From Lichenostomus cassidix (lineage: Eukaryota; Chordata; Aves; Passeriformes; Meliphagidae), in assembly GCA_008360975.2 (NCBI GenBank), contig CM039210.1, forward strand, positions 13,332,293-13,396,292: a stretch of 64,000 bases of DNA, given 5' to 3'. Positions 11,323 to 22,478 of the stretch are shown here, piece after piece; positions within the stretch are counted from its first letter, which is position 1; every line of letters begins with the position of its first letter. The notes under the pieces were generated by a model, which was not told where the DNA came from, searched no databases, and saw nothing but the letters and a program-made list of their open reading frames with translations. Position numbers and translations under genes: made by a program.

Positions 11323-13620
11323 TGGGGGGGGGAAGGGGGGACTGAGCAAGCAGCGCATGGTTTCCATTGGAGCACTAAATTGGAGAATACCATTCCTAAA
11401 CTACAGCAGGTGGTTATCACCTCCATGCCTGAAGAGGCATGTAATCCTGTTGAATTGGCATGGCACCTGACGGAAGGGTGCCTTGCCTACCGTGATAAGA
11501 CCCAGCAGCTCCTATTAATGAATTGGGGCTTGGCCTGTGCAAATCGAGCCTTCATTTGGCACTGTCAGAGGAGAATGGTTGAGACAGGGACCCAAACCAC
11601 ATCTGAGGATGCAATGGTTGGATAGGGACCCAAATCCCAACTAGAGTAATTTCCCCAGTAGTCAATAAGAAACACTGGACAGGGAGGTTGATGGGTCCAT
11701 ACTGTTGCTTAGTAAGGGAGGAGGAGGAAGAAGAGTCTGATCAGGAAGCTAGTCCTTTGACAAGTAAGCAGAAGAAAGAAGTAAGAGAATTCCCCCAAGA
11801 AGTGGGAACTACCCAATTCCTAACTATGAGCAAACTTCAAGATATGTAGAAAGATTACAGCTGCAGTCAGACAAGTGTATTGCTGCCTTGTTGCTCTAAT
11901 GCTGGGATACTGGAACCAACCGTTAACCATTAGAGGATAAGGAAGCCCAGCAGTTGGGCTCTCTCACTAGGGACCAGGGATTTAACAAAGAAATCAGAAA
12001 AGAAGCAACAATCTGCAAACTCCAGAGGCAATTCCTGTTGAGTGTTGTCAGAGATTGAAATAGTTCATGCCTCAAACATTGATATAAAGTTTTACTCATT
12101 ATAACAAAAACCGTATAAAGAAGCTACAACCAATGAAACCTCCCTGAAGATACCTGACTAGAACGTTGGACTGTAAGTTAAGCTGCTGAGATGCTATTGT
12201 TCAGTCAGGCCTCGTAGAAACAAACATGGCTGAGGGAAAGAAATGCATCCACAAGAGAGCCAAATGCAGCAGAGATTCTTCCCTGGCTAGATTTGGGGTT
12301 GGGGAGACCACAGCCCACAGAAACCAGGTTTACACAGGCTCCCCCCCAAAATGGGGCAGGGGGGGGAAGGACATTTCAGGTGTGACCTCTGGTCAGAGGC
12401 AGTGAATACCCATCCTCCCTTACACAAACTAGCCCAGCTGTGGAACCCCCAACCTCACAGGCCACATCTACAGGACATTCATATGAGAGGCAGCTGAGGA
12501 GGTGTCATAATCCATCAAAGACTCCCCAAAGCACTCCCCAGAGGCCTTGCACCACAAGACTGCATGTGATGCAACAGATCCAGAGTCTGCTGCAAGAGAC
12601 TGCCCCCCACCCCTGGGGGGAACATGCCTAGACATTGCCATCTGGCCTGAGTGTATATTAACCCGTGGGATTCTGTGCTTTTTGGGGGGACCATCACCAC
12701 CAAGAAGACCAGCTAGAGAGGACCAAAGAAACATGATTGGGATCCACGGAGTGGTGATATTTTCTTTATTCTGTGTTTGTCATTCTCTTTCTGTCCCCCC
12801 CACCTATTTCCTAATTCTTTCTCTTCTTTTGTCTCTCTCTCTTTTCTTCTCTCACTCTCTCTCTCATATTTACTATCAAATAAAACCCATACTATTGACT
12901 GGCATATGGTCTTGTTTGCACCTTAATTTGGGCAGAGATATTTCTAAGAACCTTAATAATCAGATCATAACAAGTGTGAAGGCAAGATATCCATTCAAGG
13001 AAGATCTTGTGAATTACCAAGGGAAATGGACTACCACTGAGGAAGGCATCCAATACCTGAGAGAATTAGTGGTGCTTAAAATCATCTATAATGATGTAGA
13101 TGACAACCAGATCTTCAAAGATACAAATGATGTCTAGTATACACAGGCTGTGTGAAGGAGGTTTGTCCGAAATGCAATGGTGTCATATTCCAACACCCTG
13201 GCAATGATGGACTGGACTGACTTCAATACACCAACTGTGGAAAGACTGTCTTGCTGGGCCCAGTGTTTCAAAGAGAATCTCTCTTTCTCCTCACTGCAAT
13301 GGACCTGCATTCCAGCAGTCAGGTATGTCCCATGGAACAAGCCTTCCCTAGCTGAAGAGAAAGGAAGCCCCATGCACACACCATGTGGGACCCCCTGGTT
13401 CTTCCTGTGTGACAAGGTGAAGGATATGAGGAAGTAGGATGGTGATCCCCTCTTGAAACTAGAAGCCTGGGCACACAAATTGAGGGGGAAAACAACTGCT
13501 AAGAAGGAGCTATCCAAGAATGTCAGTCGACTTACTGTTGAGACATAGAAGGTGTGTGGAAAATCACACTGTGGAAGGCCAGTGTTCACAAAGGAGACAG
13601 AGGAGTTTATGGAGGATGCA
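11323..13620 (+). pseudogene. gag: ERVL-2 gag, middle and 3' parts
   Basis: An open stretch at 11340-11622 and a capsid-like part at 12973-13137 ('RYPFKEDLVNY', 'GIQYLREL') resemble ERVL-4 Gag ('RDRYLCKENL', 'GIRCLREL'). Many stops and frameshifts lie between. LTR-R copy 1 splits the capsid at 12046-12972. The end (13340-13560) keeps a 'FFLCDKVKDMRK'-like motif that aligns with 'FFLQEHGEDMRK' of ERVL-4. Confidence 0.75.
12046..12972 (+). repeat. Solo LTR-R, copy 1
   Basis: 927 bp, TGTCAGAGATTG...CATAACA, with a perfect 5-bp duplication AGTGT (12041-12045 and 12973-12977). A pyrimidine-rich tract (12775-12880) lies just upstream of AATAAA (about 12890). Removing the LTR rejoins the gag frame across the site. 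A second copy is at 58999-62732. Confidence 0.9.
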
Positions 13621-13744
13621 GCCTCCTTTTATCCTAAACTCCTGACCGCATGTTGCCCTCCCCCTTTCCCCATTGGCTGAGGTACTAGGAAGGTACAGAC
13701 TTCCTGAACTGCCTACTACATATTCCCCCTTTAACGTGTATCCC

Positions 13745-14317
13745 TGTAGTGGGTTGAACCTTGGCTGGGTGCCAGGTACTCACTAAGCTGCTCTATTACT
13801 CCCCTTCCCAATGAGACAGGGGATAGAATAAGATGGAAAACAACCAGCAGGTGAGATAAGGCAGTTTTACTGCAGTGAAGGAAAGAAATAATCAAGAGTC
13901 TGTGCACGCATAAGCTAAGAAAAAAAAAAAATCACTCTCTACTTCCCATCAGCATGCAATGGTCGGACACCTCCTGGGAAGCAGGGCTCCAGCATGAGTA
14001 ATGGTTCCTCTGGGAGGCAGACATTCAAAAGTCATAAATTCCCCTCCTTCCTCCTCTCTCCCTTAGCTTTATACATCTGAGCTGATGTCATATGGTATGG
14101 AATATCCCTTTGGTTGATTTGGGTCAGCTGGCCTGGTTGTGTCCCCTCCCAGGATTTTGCCCACTCTCATCCTTTTGATGGGGGAAGGAGTGTCAGAGGG
14201 ACAGCACTGCTCAGCAGTAGCCAAAGCACTGGTCTGTTATCATCACCCTTCCAGCTAATAATGCAAAGCACAGCACTGAGGAGGGCTGTGAGATTTACCT
14301 CAGTCAGACCCAATACA
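13745..14317 (-). repeat. LTR-U copy 2, reverse orientation
   Basis: TGTAGTGGG...CAATACA on plus, the reverse of the 5' LTR at 1693-2664 without LTR-B. It interrupts ERVL-2 between gag and protease. A G-run precedes it on minus (14318-14324), which could be a polypurine tract or chance. I saw no clean duplication, so solo LTR is only the simplest reading. Confidence 0.7.
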
Positions 14318-14560
14318 CCCCCCCTCATGGATTGTATGACCATTAAAATTAGCTTTAAGCCCACCCTGGGCAAATAAATTAATATTCATAAGTCTATTAA
14401 GCCTCCCCATTTTTCCTAAAGGTCAGAAATTTGGACTGTGCTCATCTCTGCAATAAACTTGCACAGCTTGATGTTCATAAAGACCCCCCACACCTATTCT
14501 TCCAGAACCTGATTGTTTCTTTCAGACCTAGTCGTTTGTGAAGACATTGACACCCATTTC
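14318..14560 (+). other. Unassigned spacer, probably decayed ERVL-2 gag
   Basis: No clear frame or repeat match. It lies between LTR-U copy 2 and the recognisable gag-protease junction that begins near 14560, so decayed gag is the likely origin. Confidence 0.3.
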
Positions 14561-16165
14561 TCCTATCAAAGGCAACCACATTTCCCCAGATGTAGAAGGA
14601 TTGAGATTACCTCCCTTGATTTTGGTGAGATGACTTTTGGTCTGGCTCTTTAAAGGTCAGAGAGTGAATACTCTGACTGGGAAAAGAGGATCCCTGCCTC
14701 TGGTCAGGCAAAGGAAAAGGCTTACAGGGTTTCCTGAACTGTGTGGATTCAATGGCCTGGCACATCAGACCCACAGAAGTATAAGTCTTTGGTGGACACT
14801 GGTATATAGTGTACCCTAATGCCATGAGGGTACAAGGGGGAGGAATCAATCTGGATCTCTGAAGTGATGGGGATCCCAAGAGTTGTCTATGTTGGAGCCT
14901 GAGGTCAGCTGAAAAGGGGAAAAGTGGCAACTGACCCCTGTGTATCCTTAGCATAGGATACCTCAGGAGAGGGTACTTCAAGGACCCAAAGAGGTACCAA
15001 TGGGCCTCTGGTGTAACTACCATGGATACAGAGAAGATTAAAGAGCTGTCTAACTTGCTTGGCATCTCAGAGGATCCCTCTGTTGTGGGGTTGCTATGCG
15101 TCAAAGAACAGTAGGTGCCGATGGCCACCATGATGGTGCACCAGTGGCAATATTGCACTTACCAAGACTCCCTGTTTCCCAACCACAAGCTTTTAATCAA
15201 TTGGAGAGCAAAAGAATGATCAAAAAGACTAGCTCAGCTTTCAATAGTTCCATATGGCCAGTTTACAATCTAACAGAGGGCGGAGGTTAACAATGGGCTA
15301 TCACAGTCTGAAAGAAGTAATACCATGACTGAGTGCTGTTGTACTGGACACGTTAGAGCTCCAATATGAACTGGAGTCGAAGGCAGCCAGGTGGTATGCT
15401 GCAACTGGCACTGTCAATGCATTTTTCTCAATTCTTTGGCAGTGGAGTGCAGACCTGTATTGGTTTGAAAACAAACCAGTGGGAGATCACAAGTCAGGAA
15501 TGAAAGTAAAAATAAGTGAAATAATACAAGGAAAAGCACTGACAAAGTCAGATACAACCTGACACCCTGTTAGGGTGGTGGTAGCAGTCCAACTGAAGTA
15601 CTTCAGTTCAAGCAGTGATCCTGTGAAGGTCTGGTCTCCAGCTGAAGGTCCAGTGGTAGCTCTTGTCCTCTGGGAACCCAGTAGACAGGCCTAGCTCAGG
15701 CAGTTCCAAGGCCAGGTTATATCCAGGTGGGAACACCTGGCTCCTCCCTCCTGGGCAGAGCATCCCACAATGGGATGAGATAAGTCCATGAGTCATGCGG
15801 TGGGTCCCTGATGGCCCATTGTCTGTCATCCAGGGTGGGTCATCAGCAGATGATAACAGCTGGTGGTAATAGAATACTTAAATACATCTATATTGCAACC
15901 TAGGACAAGACCACAGTTTGTTTTCTCGTGGAGGGGTGTCCAATACACCTGGAATCAATTGCCTTGGGGGTGGAAACACAGCCCTACCATCTGTCAAAAA
16001 CTGATCCAAAGTGTAGTGGAGATGGGTGATGCCCCTGAAAATCTACAACACCATGATGACACCATCATGTGGGACAACACAGCAGAAGTGTTTGAGAAAA
16101 GAAAAATAATTATTCAGATCCTTCTGAAAACTGGTTTCACCATCAAAAAAAAACCAAGGTCAAGG
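14561..16165 (+). pseudogene. pol: ERVL-2 protease and reverse transcriptase relic
   Basis: Protease region 14740-14960 resembles ERVL-4 ('WPGTSDPQKY', a decayed 'LVDTG'). RT follows with 'GYFKDPK', and after LTR-E 'FSWRGVQYTWNQLPWGWKHSPTICQ'. The catalytic YIDD box reads HHDD (about 16047-16060). Many stops and frameshifts. RT breaks off at 16165 where ERV1-W begins; its continuation is not found in the window. Confidence 0.85.
15456..15907 (-). repeat. Solo LTR-E in ERVL-2 RT
   Basis: 452 bp, TGTATTGGTTTG...CCTAGGACA on plus, the same family as the LTRs of ERVL-4 and ERVL-5. A perfect 5-bp duplication AGACC flanks it (15451-15455 and 15908-15912), and the RT frame rejoins across it. Its U3 has a slightly different repeat content from the proviral copies. 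Confidence 0.92.
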
Positions 16166-16606
16166 TGATACCTTAATAATTTTGGTGGGTTTTTTTGCTC
16201 TTCATGTGTCTGTAACTTGGTGTAGTTCTGTGCTCTTACAGAATGCTGAAAACCTCTGTTCCCAATACATTTAACCAAAACAAAGCTCTCTGGATAGAGA
16301 TTCAAGGACATATTCATTACCCTAGGGCCTGAAAATATGTAATCAATGGTGCAAAGGGGGGAACAGGGCCTGGGGCGGTCAATATCATCGCCTGAAGGTG
16401 TGATTGGAGAATTAGGGACCAATATGCTAATAAGACAAAACTTATAAAAGGTGAAGAGCTCGTGACCTGGTGGCCATTTTGAGTGTAGTCCCCAAGGGGG
16501 ACTTTGCTTGCCTGAATGTACCTTGAAGGCTTTGAATAAATTTGTCTGCTTTTTATACACCTAATTGTTTTGGCCTCTGTTTTCAGGTAGTCTGTTTCAG
16601 GCATCA
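16166..16606 (+). repeat. 5' LTR of ERV1-W
   Basis: TGATACCTTAAT...CAGGCATCA, 441 bp. A TATAAAAG-like box lies near 16443 and TGAATAAAT (polyA signal) near 16534. It is inserted in ERVL-2 RT. The termini resemble LTR-C, but the bodies differ. Confidence 0.8.
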
Positions 16607-16611
16607 GTATC

Positions 16612-16629
16612 TGGCGACCACGCTGGACA
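16612..16629 (+). promoter_or_regulatory. Primer-binding site of ERV1-W
   Basis: TGGCGACCACGCTGGACA lies five bases after the LTR. The first eleven bases agree with the tRNA-Arg-type site known from some class I ERVs; the rest does not. The assignment is tentative. Confidence 0.5.
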
Positions 16630-17076
16630 GGAAGGTCTCTGCAAACCCCTCTGGGCCCAGAGCAACACCCAGCTATCACTCTCTGCTGGCACAACTTCAG
16701 GGGCAGTGGTGGCCTGGAAGGCATTGGAGACCAAGGACCCAACACAGAGGTACATGAGTAGGCTTATAAAAGCAGTGTTTTGTGGTGAGGAGATCTCCTA
16801 TAATTTGTTTGGTGTGTAGAATAAGGTGCACCCTTCTCCTCGACAGGTTTTAGCACTGCAGGTGCAGGCTTTGGCCTCGGGCCAGCAGGTGGTGTGGTAA
16901 GCTCCACTCTGCAGGCACAGAGATAGCACTACAGTGGCAAACCTTGGCTTCGGGCCAGCGTGTGGCATTGCGAGTTATGCTCTACGCTGCTGCACAGGAA
17001 GTAATGGGTTAAAATCCCAGGTTTGTTCTTTCTTATTAGTGTATTTCTGTGATTTTTCTTGTTTATAAAGCTAAAT
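16630..17076 (+). other. ERV1-W untranslated leader
   Basis: Sequence between the primer site and the gag start. It contains a tandem-like pair of GGCTT(T/C)GGC(C)TCGGGCCAGC segments (about 16868-16890 and 16945-16965). No frame is convincing. Packaging signals would be expected here, but none can be proved by eye. Confidence 0.4.
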
Positions 17077-17340
17077 ATGGGGTGTAACTTCTCATGTGGC
17101 AGTTCGATCCCAATTCCTAAGAATTCCCCATAAGAGCTAGTACTAAAAAACTGGCAGACTCTGGCTGGTAAAGGCACTGTTCTTAGAAAACCAGAATTGA
17201 TCAGACTATCAGAACGGGTCTGGCCAAGCTATAAACTGAAGGAAAACCAGATATGGCCTAGATTTGGCAGTTTAGATGACAAATTGATATCAAATCTGAT
17301 GGCTCGCCTGCACACAAAGACAACTATTGGATTGAGGTAG

Positions 17341-17968
17341 TGTAGGATTTAATTCTGTAAGATTTGGTTACGAGGACGGGATGGAGACGAGAGATCTCTG
17401 AAGTCAGGTTTTAGAGCATGGGGGTTTATTGTGAAAGAGCGTGGGTGTAGGAGACCTGCCAGGGGCCGCAAGATGCAGCCCAAAGCAGGTCAGAGAAGCA
17501 AGAGAGAGAGAGATGCAAGAGAGAGAGAGAGAGAGATGCAAGAGAGAGAGAGAGAGATGCAAGAGCCAAGAGCAAGAGAGATGTAAGAGCGATGTAAGAG
17601 AGCGAGCTGCCGTTTACAATTCAATAAATCATCTTCTGTGTTGAATATTCTAATTCTCATTAACCAATCTAGAACAAGTTACAAATCCTACAACATTTAC
17701 ATACAGCCTATAAGAATCATCGCATTACCATACTGGGTTATATTTTAAACTCTAAAAACTGCTTTTTGGACTCTCTGCCAAGCAGGCAGGTTCTGTTCTG
17801 ACCCTTGGTCCTGCCTGCAGGCAGAGGGTATTGTTTCATTAAGAAGGGGATTACTTTCAGTCTGCTATACCATTGTTTTCTAGTTGTTCAGTAACTCAGA
17901 GGTTGTTTTCAGCATCTTTTGCTAGGTAATCATATTTATAAGGCTTTCCTATTTCATCTTCTCCAACA
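17341..17968 (-). repeat. Solo LTR-X with GA microsatellite
   Basis: 628 bp, TGTAGGATTT...TCCAACA on plus, perfect 6-bp duplication AGGTAG (17335-17340 and 17969-17974). A GAGAGA/GATGCAA repeat occupies about 17495-17560. The MA frame of ERV1-W rejoins exactly across the site. Confidence 0.92.
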
Positions 17969-18294
17969 AGGTAGAATATGCTAAGCTGTTTAGACTTCTA
18001 TCATGTGATGAAACATTGCAAAGACCCGAGACAGAACACTATATAATGGTTTTAAGGAGGAAAAAGAAAGAGGATAAACAGGAAAAGACTTCGCCTAGTC
18101 TCAAGAAAAGAGAAGAGGTAGAGGTGGATTTGCTAGCCCCCGCGTTAAGAACTGGACCCACGGCTGTGCCCAGTTTGGCCCCGCTGCCCCTTCCCCCCCA
18201 GCAGCCTCCCTCAGGGACAGTTGCGAGCAGGGGTGGGACCTCGGTGGCTCCTGGGTCGGGGACTGGGTCCGCAGTTGGGTCAGGTCCGCCCTCC

Positions 18295-18792
18295 CGATGC
18301 CTTAAAAGCTGGTAAAAATAAGAGGCAGACACAGCAGTATAGGGAAAAAGGGTATTACCTTGGTTTTAATAGGATCCCAGGTGCACCCTTGTCAAAGGTG
18401 GAATCACGCCGAGGAGCCCTCTGTGTATAACACGTATACAATTTTATGGACCTTACAAATTAGCAATCTGCCTAAAATCCCTCAATAAGAAACTTAACAA
18501 ATGAAGTAATTGTCCCCCTATTCTAATTATTCCCCCCTAAATGAGGCTACAATCTAGTTTATAAAAACATGTTCCCGAGAGGAGGCCCCATTCAAGGTTG
18601 GAGCCTCTAGTTCTGAAATAGTAGCGATGTTTCGTCTTCCCCGAAGAACTCCGAACAAGGCTAAATATCAGAGTACAAGGGTTATAGACATGTAGGGCTA
18701 AGGTACAGGGAGTGAAAGGTACAAGGAATGGGAAAGGGTATAAAATGTATAAAAAGGGTATAAAGTGAAAAGACAAAAGCCATCAGGCATCA
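18295..18792 (-). repeat. LTR-C copy 2 (in ERV1-W gag)
   Basis: Reverse copy of the family at 4879-5414 and nearly collinear with 52580-53366 minus its nested LTR-B. It ends AGGCATCA; the left terminal T is C. No clean duplication is visible, perhaps through decay in the surrounding C-rich sequence. Confidence 0.8.
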
Positions 18793-20488
18793 CCACCATC
18801 CCTGCCCCCCCTGCGGCCCCCCTCGTGGGTGGCTACGAGCGGGGCGGGGGGGGCGCCTTGGTGCCGCCGCCGCCGATAAAGGAAGAGGGGGAGCAAAAGG
18901 GGGATACCTACTATGAGCGCCCGCTAACCCCTACGGGGCAGGCGGGGACTCTGGTGAAGTCAGACATATCAAGCTCGCTTTGGCCCCCACTCCTGCCCTC
19001 CCATCCCTCTCCTCCTCCGGTTTCTCCCAGGTCCGGGGAGGTGGGGGAATCTGGCCTACGACCTACGGCCCCGCTCCCGGAGAATGTATCGGGGATGGGG
19101 CCGAGCGGTTAGGGACAGGTACCATCGACTACACCGCCTCAGGGGGCATGGCCGAACAGCTAGGGACAGGTCCCACCGTCCGCATCGCCACCGGGGATGG
19201 AGCCCGGCGGCTGGGGAGACACAGCCTGCTGTCGACCGTCCTGACAGTGGTGGAGCAGACTGGGAGTGGACTCCCTGTCACTCTCGCAGGAGGCAGCTCG
19301 CGGCGTAGTCTCCATGGCAACACCGTTCGCTTTGGAACGGGCTCAAGAGATGACGTCACGACCTGTGACAGCGGAGCGAGTAGAGCCAGTGGGGCCGGGG
19401 CTGCCCGGCCAGCCCGGGCCCGCAGCGTCCGCCCTGTCAGCTCTAAAATGACAGATTCAACAGAAACCAACAGTAGTGCTAGTTCAGATAACTCTTTCGA
19501 AGAAGAAGATCAAGAAACAGCAACTAGATGAAAGAGGGGTAAAACAGTAAAAAGGGCCATGAGAGAACGTAGCCCAATAGCCAAGAGGACGAGAGCTAGA
19601 AAGAAGGAAGAGCCGATTTTACAACCCCCCTGAGACAGGCTGTTGGAAACCAGGGACGCATATATATAAAGGTCCCATACTCTCTTGTAGAATTAGAACA
19701 GTAGAAAACCACTGATGGGAAGTTTAAAGAAAATCCAGAAAGAGTCGCTAACTTAGTTCAGAGGGCAATTTCTTCACAGAACCCTGACTGGAATGACTTG
19801 AGAGCAATGATGGAAACACTGCTCGATCCTGTTGAAAGAGAGGTGGTTGATAAGGCTATTAAAGCTTCTGTAGATGCACAAATAGCAAGTGGAATGCTTC
19901 AGGGCACCACTGCCAAAATCTTCCCAATGGAAGATCCATGCTGGAACCGAAATGTTCTGGACCACATGGCTAGGCTAAAACGATTCCAGAGTCTCATAGT
20001 ATATGGGTTAAGGCATGGTGTCCCAAAGGCTTTAAATTTGTCAAAGTTGTATGAGATAAGATCTAGATGAATCCCACACTGAATTCCTAAATAGGCTAAG
20101 AGAAGCTGCAATCAAATACACAAACCTAGATCCTGATTCAAGTGATGGAAGAGCACATCTAAGTCTCCTATTTGTGGGCAAAGCTAGCAGTGATATAAGG
20201 AGAAAACTGCAGAAGCTAGATGGGGAACATGACCTGAGCAGGTTGTTAAATGTAGCTTGGAAAGTATATCAAGATAGAAGTTGTAGTGGCAAAGTTAAAC
20301 AATCCAGTAAGAAAAGTAGGCAAGAGAAATCATCCAAGAGCATCTCTCCTTCTCCAGACAAAGATCAATGTGCCTTTTGTAAAGAAAAGGGATATTGGAT
20401 AAAGGACTGTCCCAAGTTGAAGAAGAAATCCTCAGTCCCCCAACTGGCTGTAGAACTGGAATCAGGATCAGGATCAGATTTGGAATGA

Positions 20489-20709
20489 AGGGGACCAAAA
20501 GCCTCTCCCCCAGCAAAGCCTTTGGTTATAGCTAAGCTGTGGAAAGACGATGCTGAATTTTTGGTAGATTCCGGAGCAACGTATTCTGTGTTAAATGCTT
20601 TAAAAGGGAAATTAAGTCAAGATACTGTAAAAGTTATTGAAGCTATGGGAGTAACTAAAACGCGGCCTTTCTTCAAACCTTTAAAATTCAAACTGAGGAA
20701 GCACTAGGT
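20489..20709 (+). pseudogene. pro: ERV1-W protease, 5' half
   Basis: In frame with gag after the TGA. It has FLVDSGATYSVLN, an aspartic protease active site with DSG instead of DTG. ERVK-D interrupts it at the CTAGGT site (20704-20709); it resumes at 42973. Confidence 0.85.
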
Positions 20710-21370
20710 TGAGGAACGGCAAGAGAGAGCTCACACACAACTTAATATAAGTCATAAAGCAAGCTCCATTTATTTTAATGCGTGTGCTCTTTATATACTG
20801 TTACAGTGCTTATATTTATTAATCACTAATCTGTCGCTGTTCAGCCGCTAGCAGAGAAATAGAAACCCAGATTCTCAGGCAAGAAAAGAGAGCTTTATTA
20901 TTTTGATTTCCATATATATAGACTTTTCACAGGTCACCCAGATTGGTCAGTCAAAAACCTCCCCCTAGGCCTAATTGGCCAGGCCTGAACTGCCCAAATC
21001 TCGAGACCTTGTTTGCAAAAACATCCAAACTTTATCTTTGTTTATAAAACACAGCAAAATGTTCTCACAAGAAAGACCTGTACTAGCCACATTAATCTAC
21101 TCATTAATTGCAGCAGTTACAGCTTACATTTCTTTTACATTCCATTCCCACATCTACAGGGTTTTCCTCCTCATTCCTTGTTAATCACAAGTTTCCTCCC
21201 ATACATTCTTTACACAGCTGCATCTTTTGATATTTTCTCACGAAGCGTTCTCAGGGAAGCAAACTACTGCGGCCTGTATATGGCCTGCCTGCTACTTAGC
21301 TTAACAATGGTCTTGCTCGCACAAACCTTCTAATAATTCATGCCCGTGATCTTGAAGCCATTGTGTAACA
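20710..21370 (-). repeat. 3' LTR of ERVK-D, interrupted by LTR-B
   Basis: TGAGGAACGG...TGTAACA on plus. On minus, a TATATAAAG box (near 20790-20800) and AATAAA (near 20770) are visible. The U3 start also encodes the last residues of Env. LTR-B splits it at 20832. Confidence 0.92.
20832..21091 (-). repeat. Solo LTR-B, copy 2
   Basis: 260 bp, flanked by CTAATC (20826-20831) and TTAATC (21092-21097), a 6-bp duplication with one change. The uninterrupted site is visible in the other ERVK-D LTR (about 36427-36435), confirming the insertion. Confidence 0.92.
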
Positions 21371-22009
21371 ATTCCCCCTTTTTTCTTTTGGGTGAGCAAG
21401 ATCCCGTTAGTTGTTTGATTAATTCGCTTAACAACACACTTATAAGTAATTTTCATTACAATAACTATCAATATAAGAATTACTAGCCAACGTAGACCTT
21501 CTTTAACCAAGGCTATCAGCCATGGTGACAGACCTCCAAACAGGGATGTTAACCATTTGTCTAAAGGATTGACATCAACTGCAATTGTGGAGGTGTGTTT
21601 TTTCAACCACTCTAGTTGTTTGTGGATGGAATTGCTATGATCTGACAAATTAAAGCAGCACATCCCTTCAAAATCTTTACAGCCATGGGCTTGAGCTAAC
21701 AATAAAAAATCAATAGCAGCTCGATTTTGAAGCACGGCATGTCGCAAACTCTTTTGGTCAAGCAGCAATTGGGAAATAATATTAGTAGTAACATTTGCTT
21801 GTTTAACTGTCCAACATGCTAGTTTCTCAATCTGCCTAAGGGCATTTGCAGCGGCTACTCCAGGGGTGAACAGGAAGGTGAACACCTTAGCTGTTACTGA
21901 CCATAATTCAACATCATCTTTGCACCGTGAGTCTAGTTGGTGAGACAGAGAACGCTGCTGGCGCCTTGGCTCAGCGACTACACTAAGCCACATGCGTTGG
22001 TTGGGCGCC
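21301..22009 (-). pseudogene. env: ERVK-D env, transmembrane subunit
   Basis: The open frame continues from the ERVL-4 boundary to 21301. It shows a basic RRQQR stretch, a heptad-like region, an immunosuppressive-domain-like segment containing LQNRAA, the disulphide motif CKDFEGMCC (C-X6-CC), and a hydrophobic membrane span (about 21440-21510) with a basic tail. The last 23 or so residues lie in U3 of the LTR. The C-X6-CC type with this composition is alpha/gamma-like rather than betaretroviral. It is separated from SU by ERVL-4. Confidence 0.88.
21371..21384 (-). promoter_or_regulatory. Polypurine tract of ERVK-D
   Basis: On minus, AAAAAAGGGGGAAT abuts the LTR start TGTTACACAATGG. It is read through by the env frame. 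Confidence 0.8.
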
Positions 22010-22478
22010 TGTATTGGTTTGAAAACAAACCAGTGGGAGATCACAAGTCAAGATTGAAATTAAAAATAAGTGAAATAATACAAGGAAAAAAAGCACTGAC
22101 AAAGTCAGATACAACCCAACACCCTGTTAGGGTGGTAGTAGCAGTCCAACTGAAGTAGTCCAGTTGAAGCGGTGATCCTGTGAGGGTCTAGTCTCCAGCT
22201 GAAGGTCCAGTGGTAGCTCTCGTCCTCTGGGAACCCAGTAGACAGGGCTAGCTCAGGCAGTTCCAAGGCCAGGTTATATCCAGGTGGGAACACCTGGCTC
22301 CTCCCTCCTCAGCAGAGCATCTCACAATGGGATGAGATAAGTCCATGAGTCACACGGTGGGTCCCTGATGGCCCATTGCCTGTCATCCGGAGTGGGTCAT
22401 TAGCAGGTGATAGCAGCTAATGGCCCACAGCTGGTGGTAATAGAATACTTAAATACATCTATATTGCAACCTAGGACA
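22010..22478 (-). repeat. 3' LTR of ERVL-4 (LTR-E)
   Basis: 469 bp, TGTATTGGTTTG...CCTAGGACA on plus. The polypurine tract AATAAGGGGTGGATAA (minus) directly precedes it at about 22479-22494 and overlaps the pol stop. Confidence 0.95.

Larger units (their letters stand above)
17077..20488 (+). pseudogene. gag: ERV1-W gag (MA-p12-CA-NC), interrupted
   Basis: Starts MGCNFS, with Gly2 fitting N-myristoylation. LTR-X cuts MA at 17341 and LTR-C cuts the proline-rich linker at 18295. The linker (18120-18300 and 18793-19440) is very GC-rich, proline/glycine-rich, with acidic Ser/Glu residues at its end. CA follows (19640-20290) with a major-homology-like 'DESHTEFLNRLREA'. NC has one knuckle, CAFCKEKGYWIKDC, in which the usual His is Tyr. 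Stops near 17130 and 19630 and frameshifts (around 20065) kill it. It ends in TGA at 20486-20488 in frame with protease. Confidence 0.85.

Noticed and set aside
17489..17600. GAGAGA-rich repeat as a coding repeat
   Set aside because: Microsatellite inside solo LTR-X (AGGTAG duplication).
21995..22010. GGCGCCCAAC (minus) next to an LTR, resembling a tRNA-Lys primer site
   Set aside because: It is the GCGCC target duplication plus env sequence at the 3' side of ERVL-4; the real primer site is at 27423-27440.
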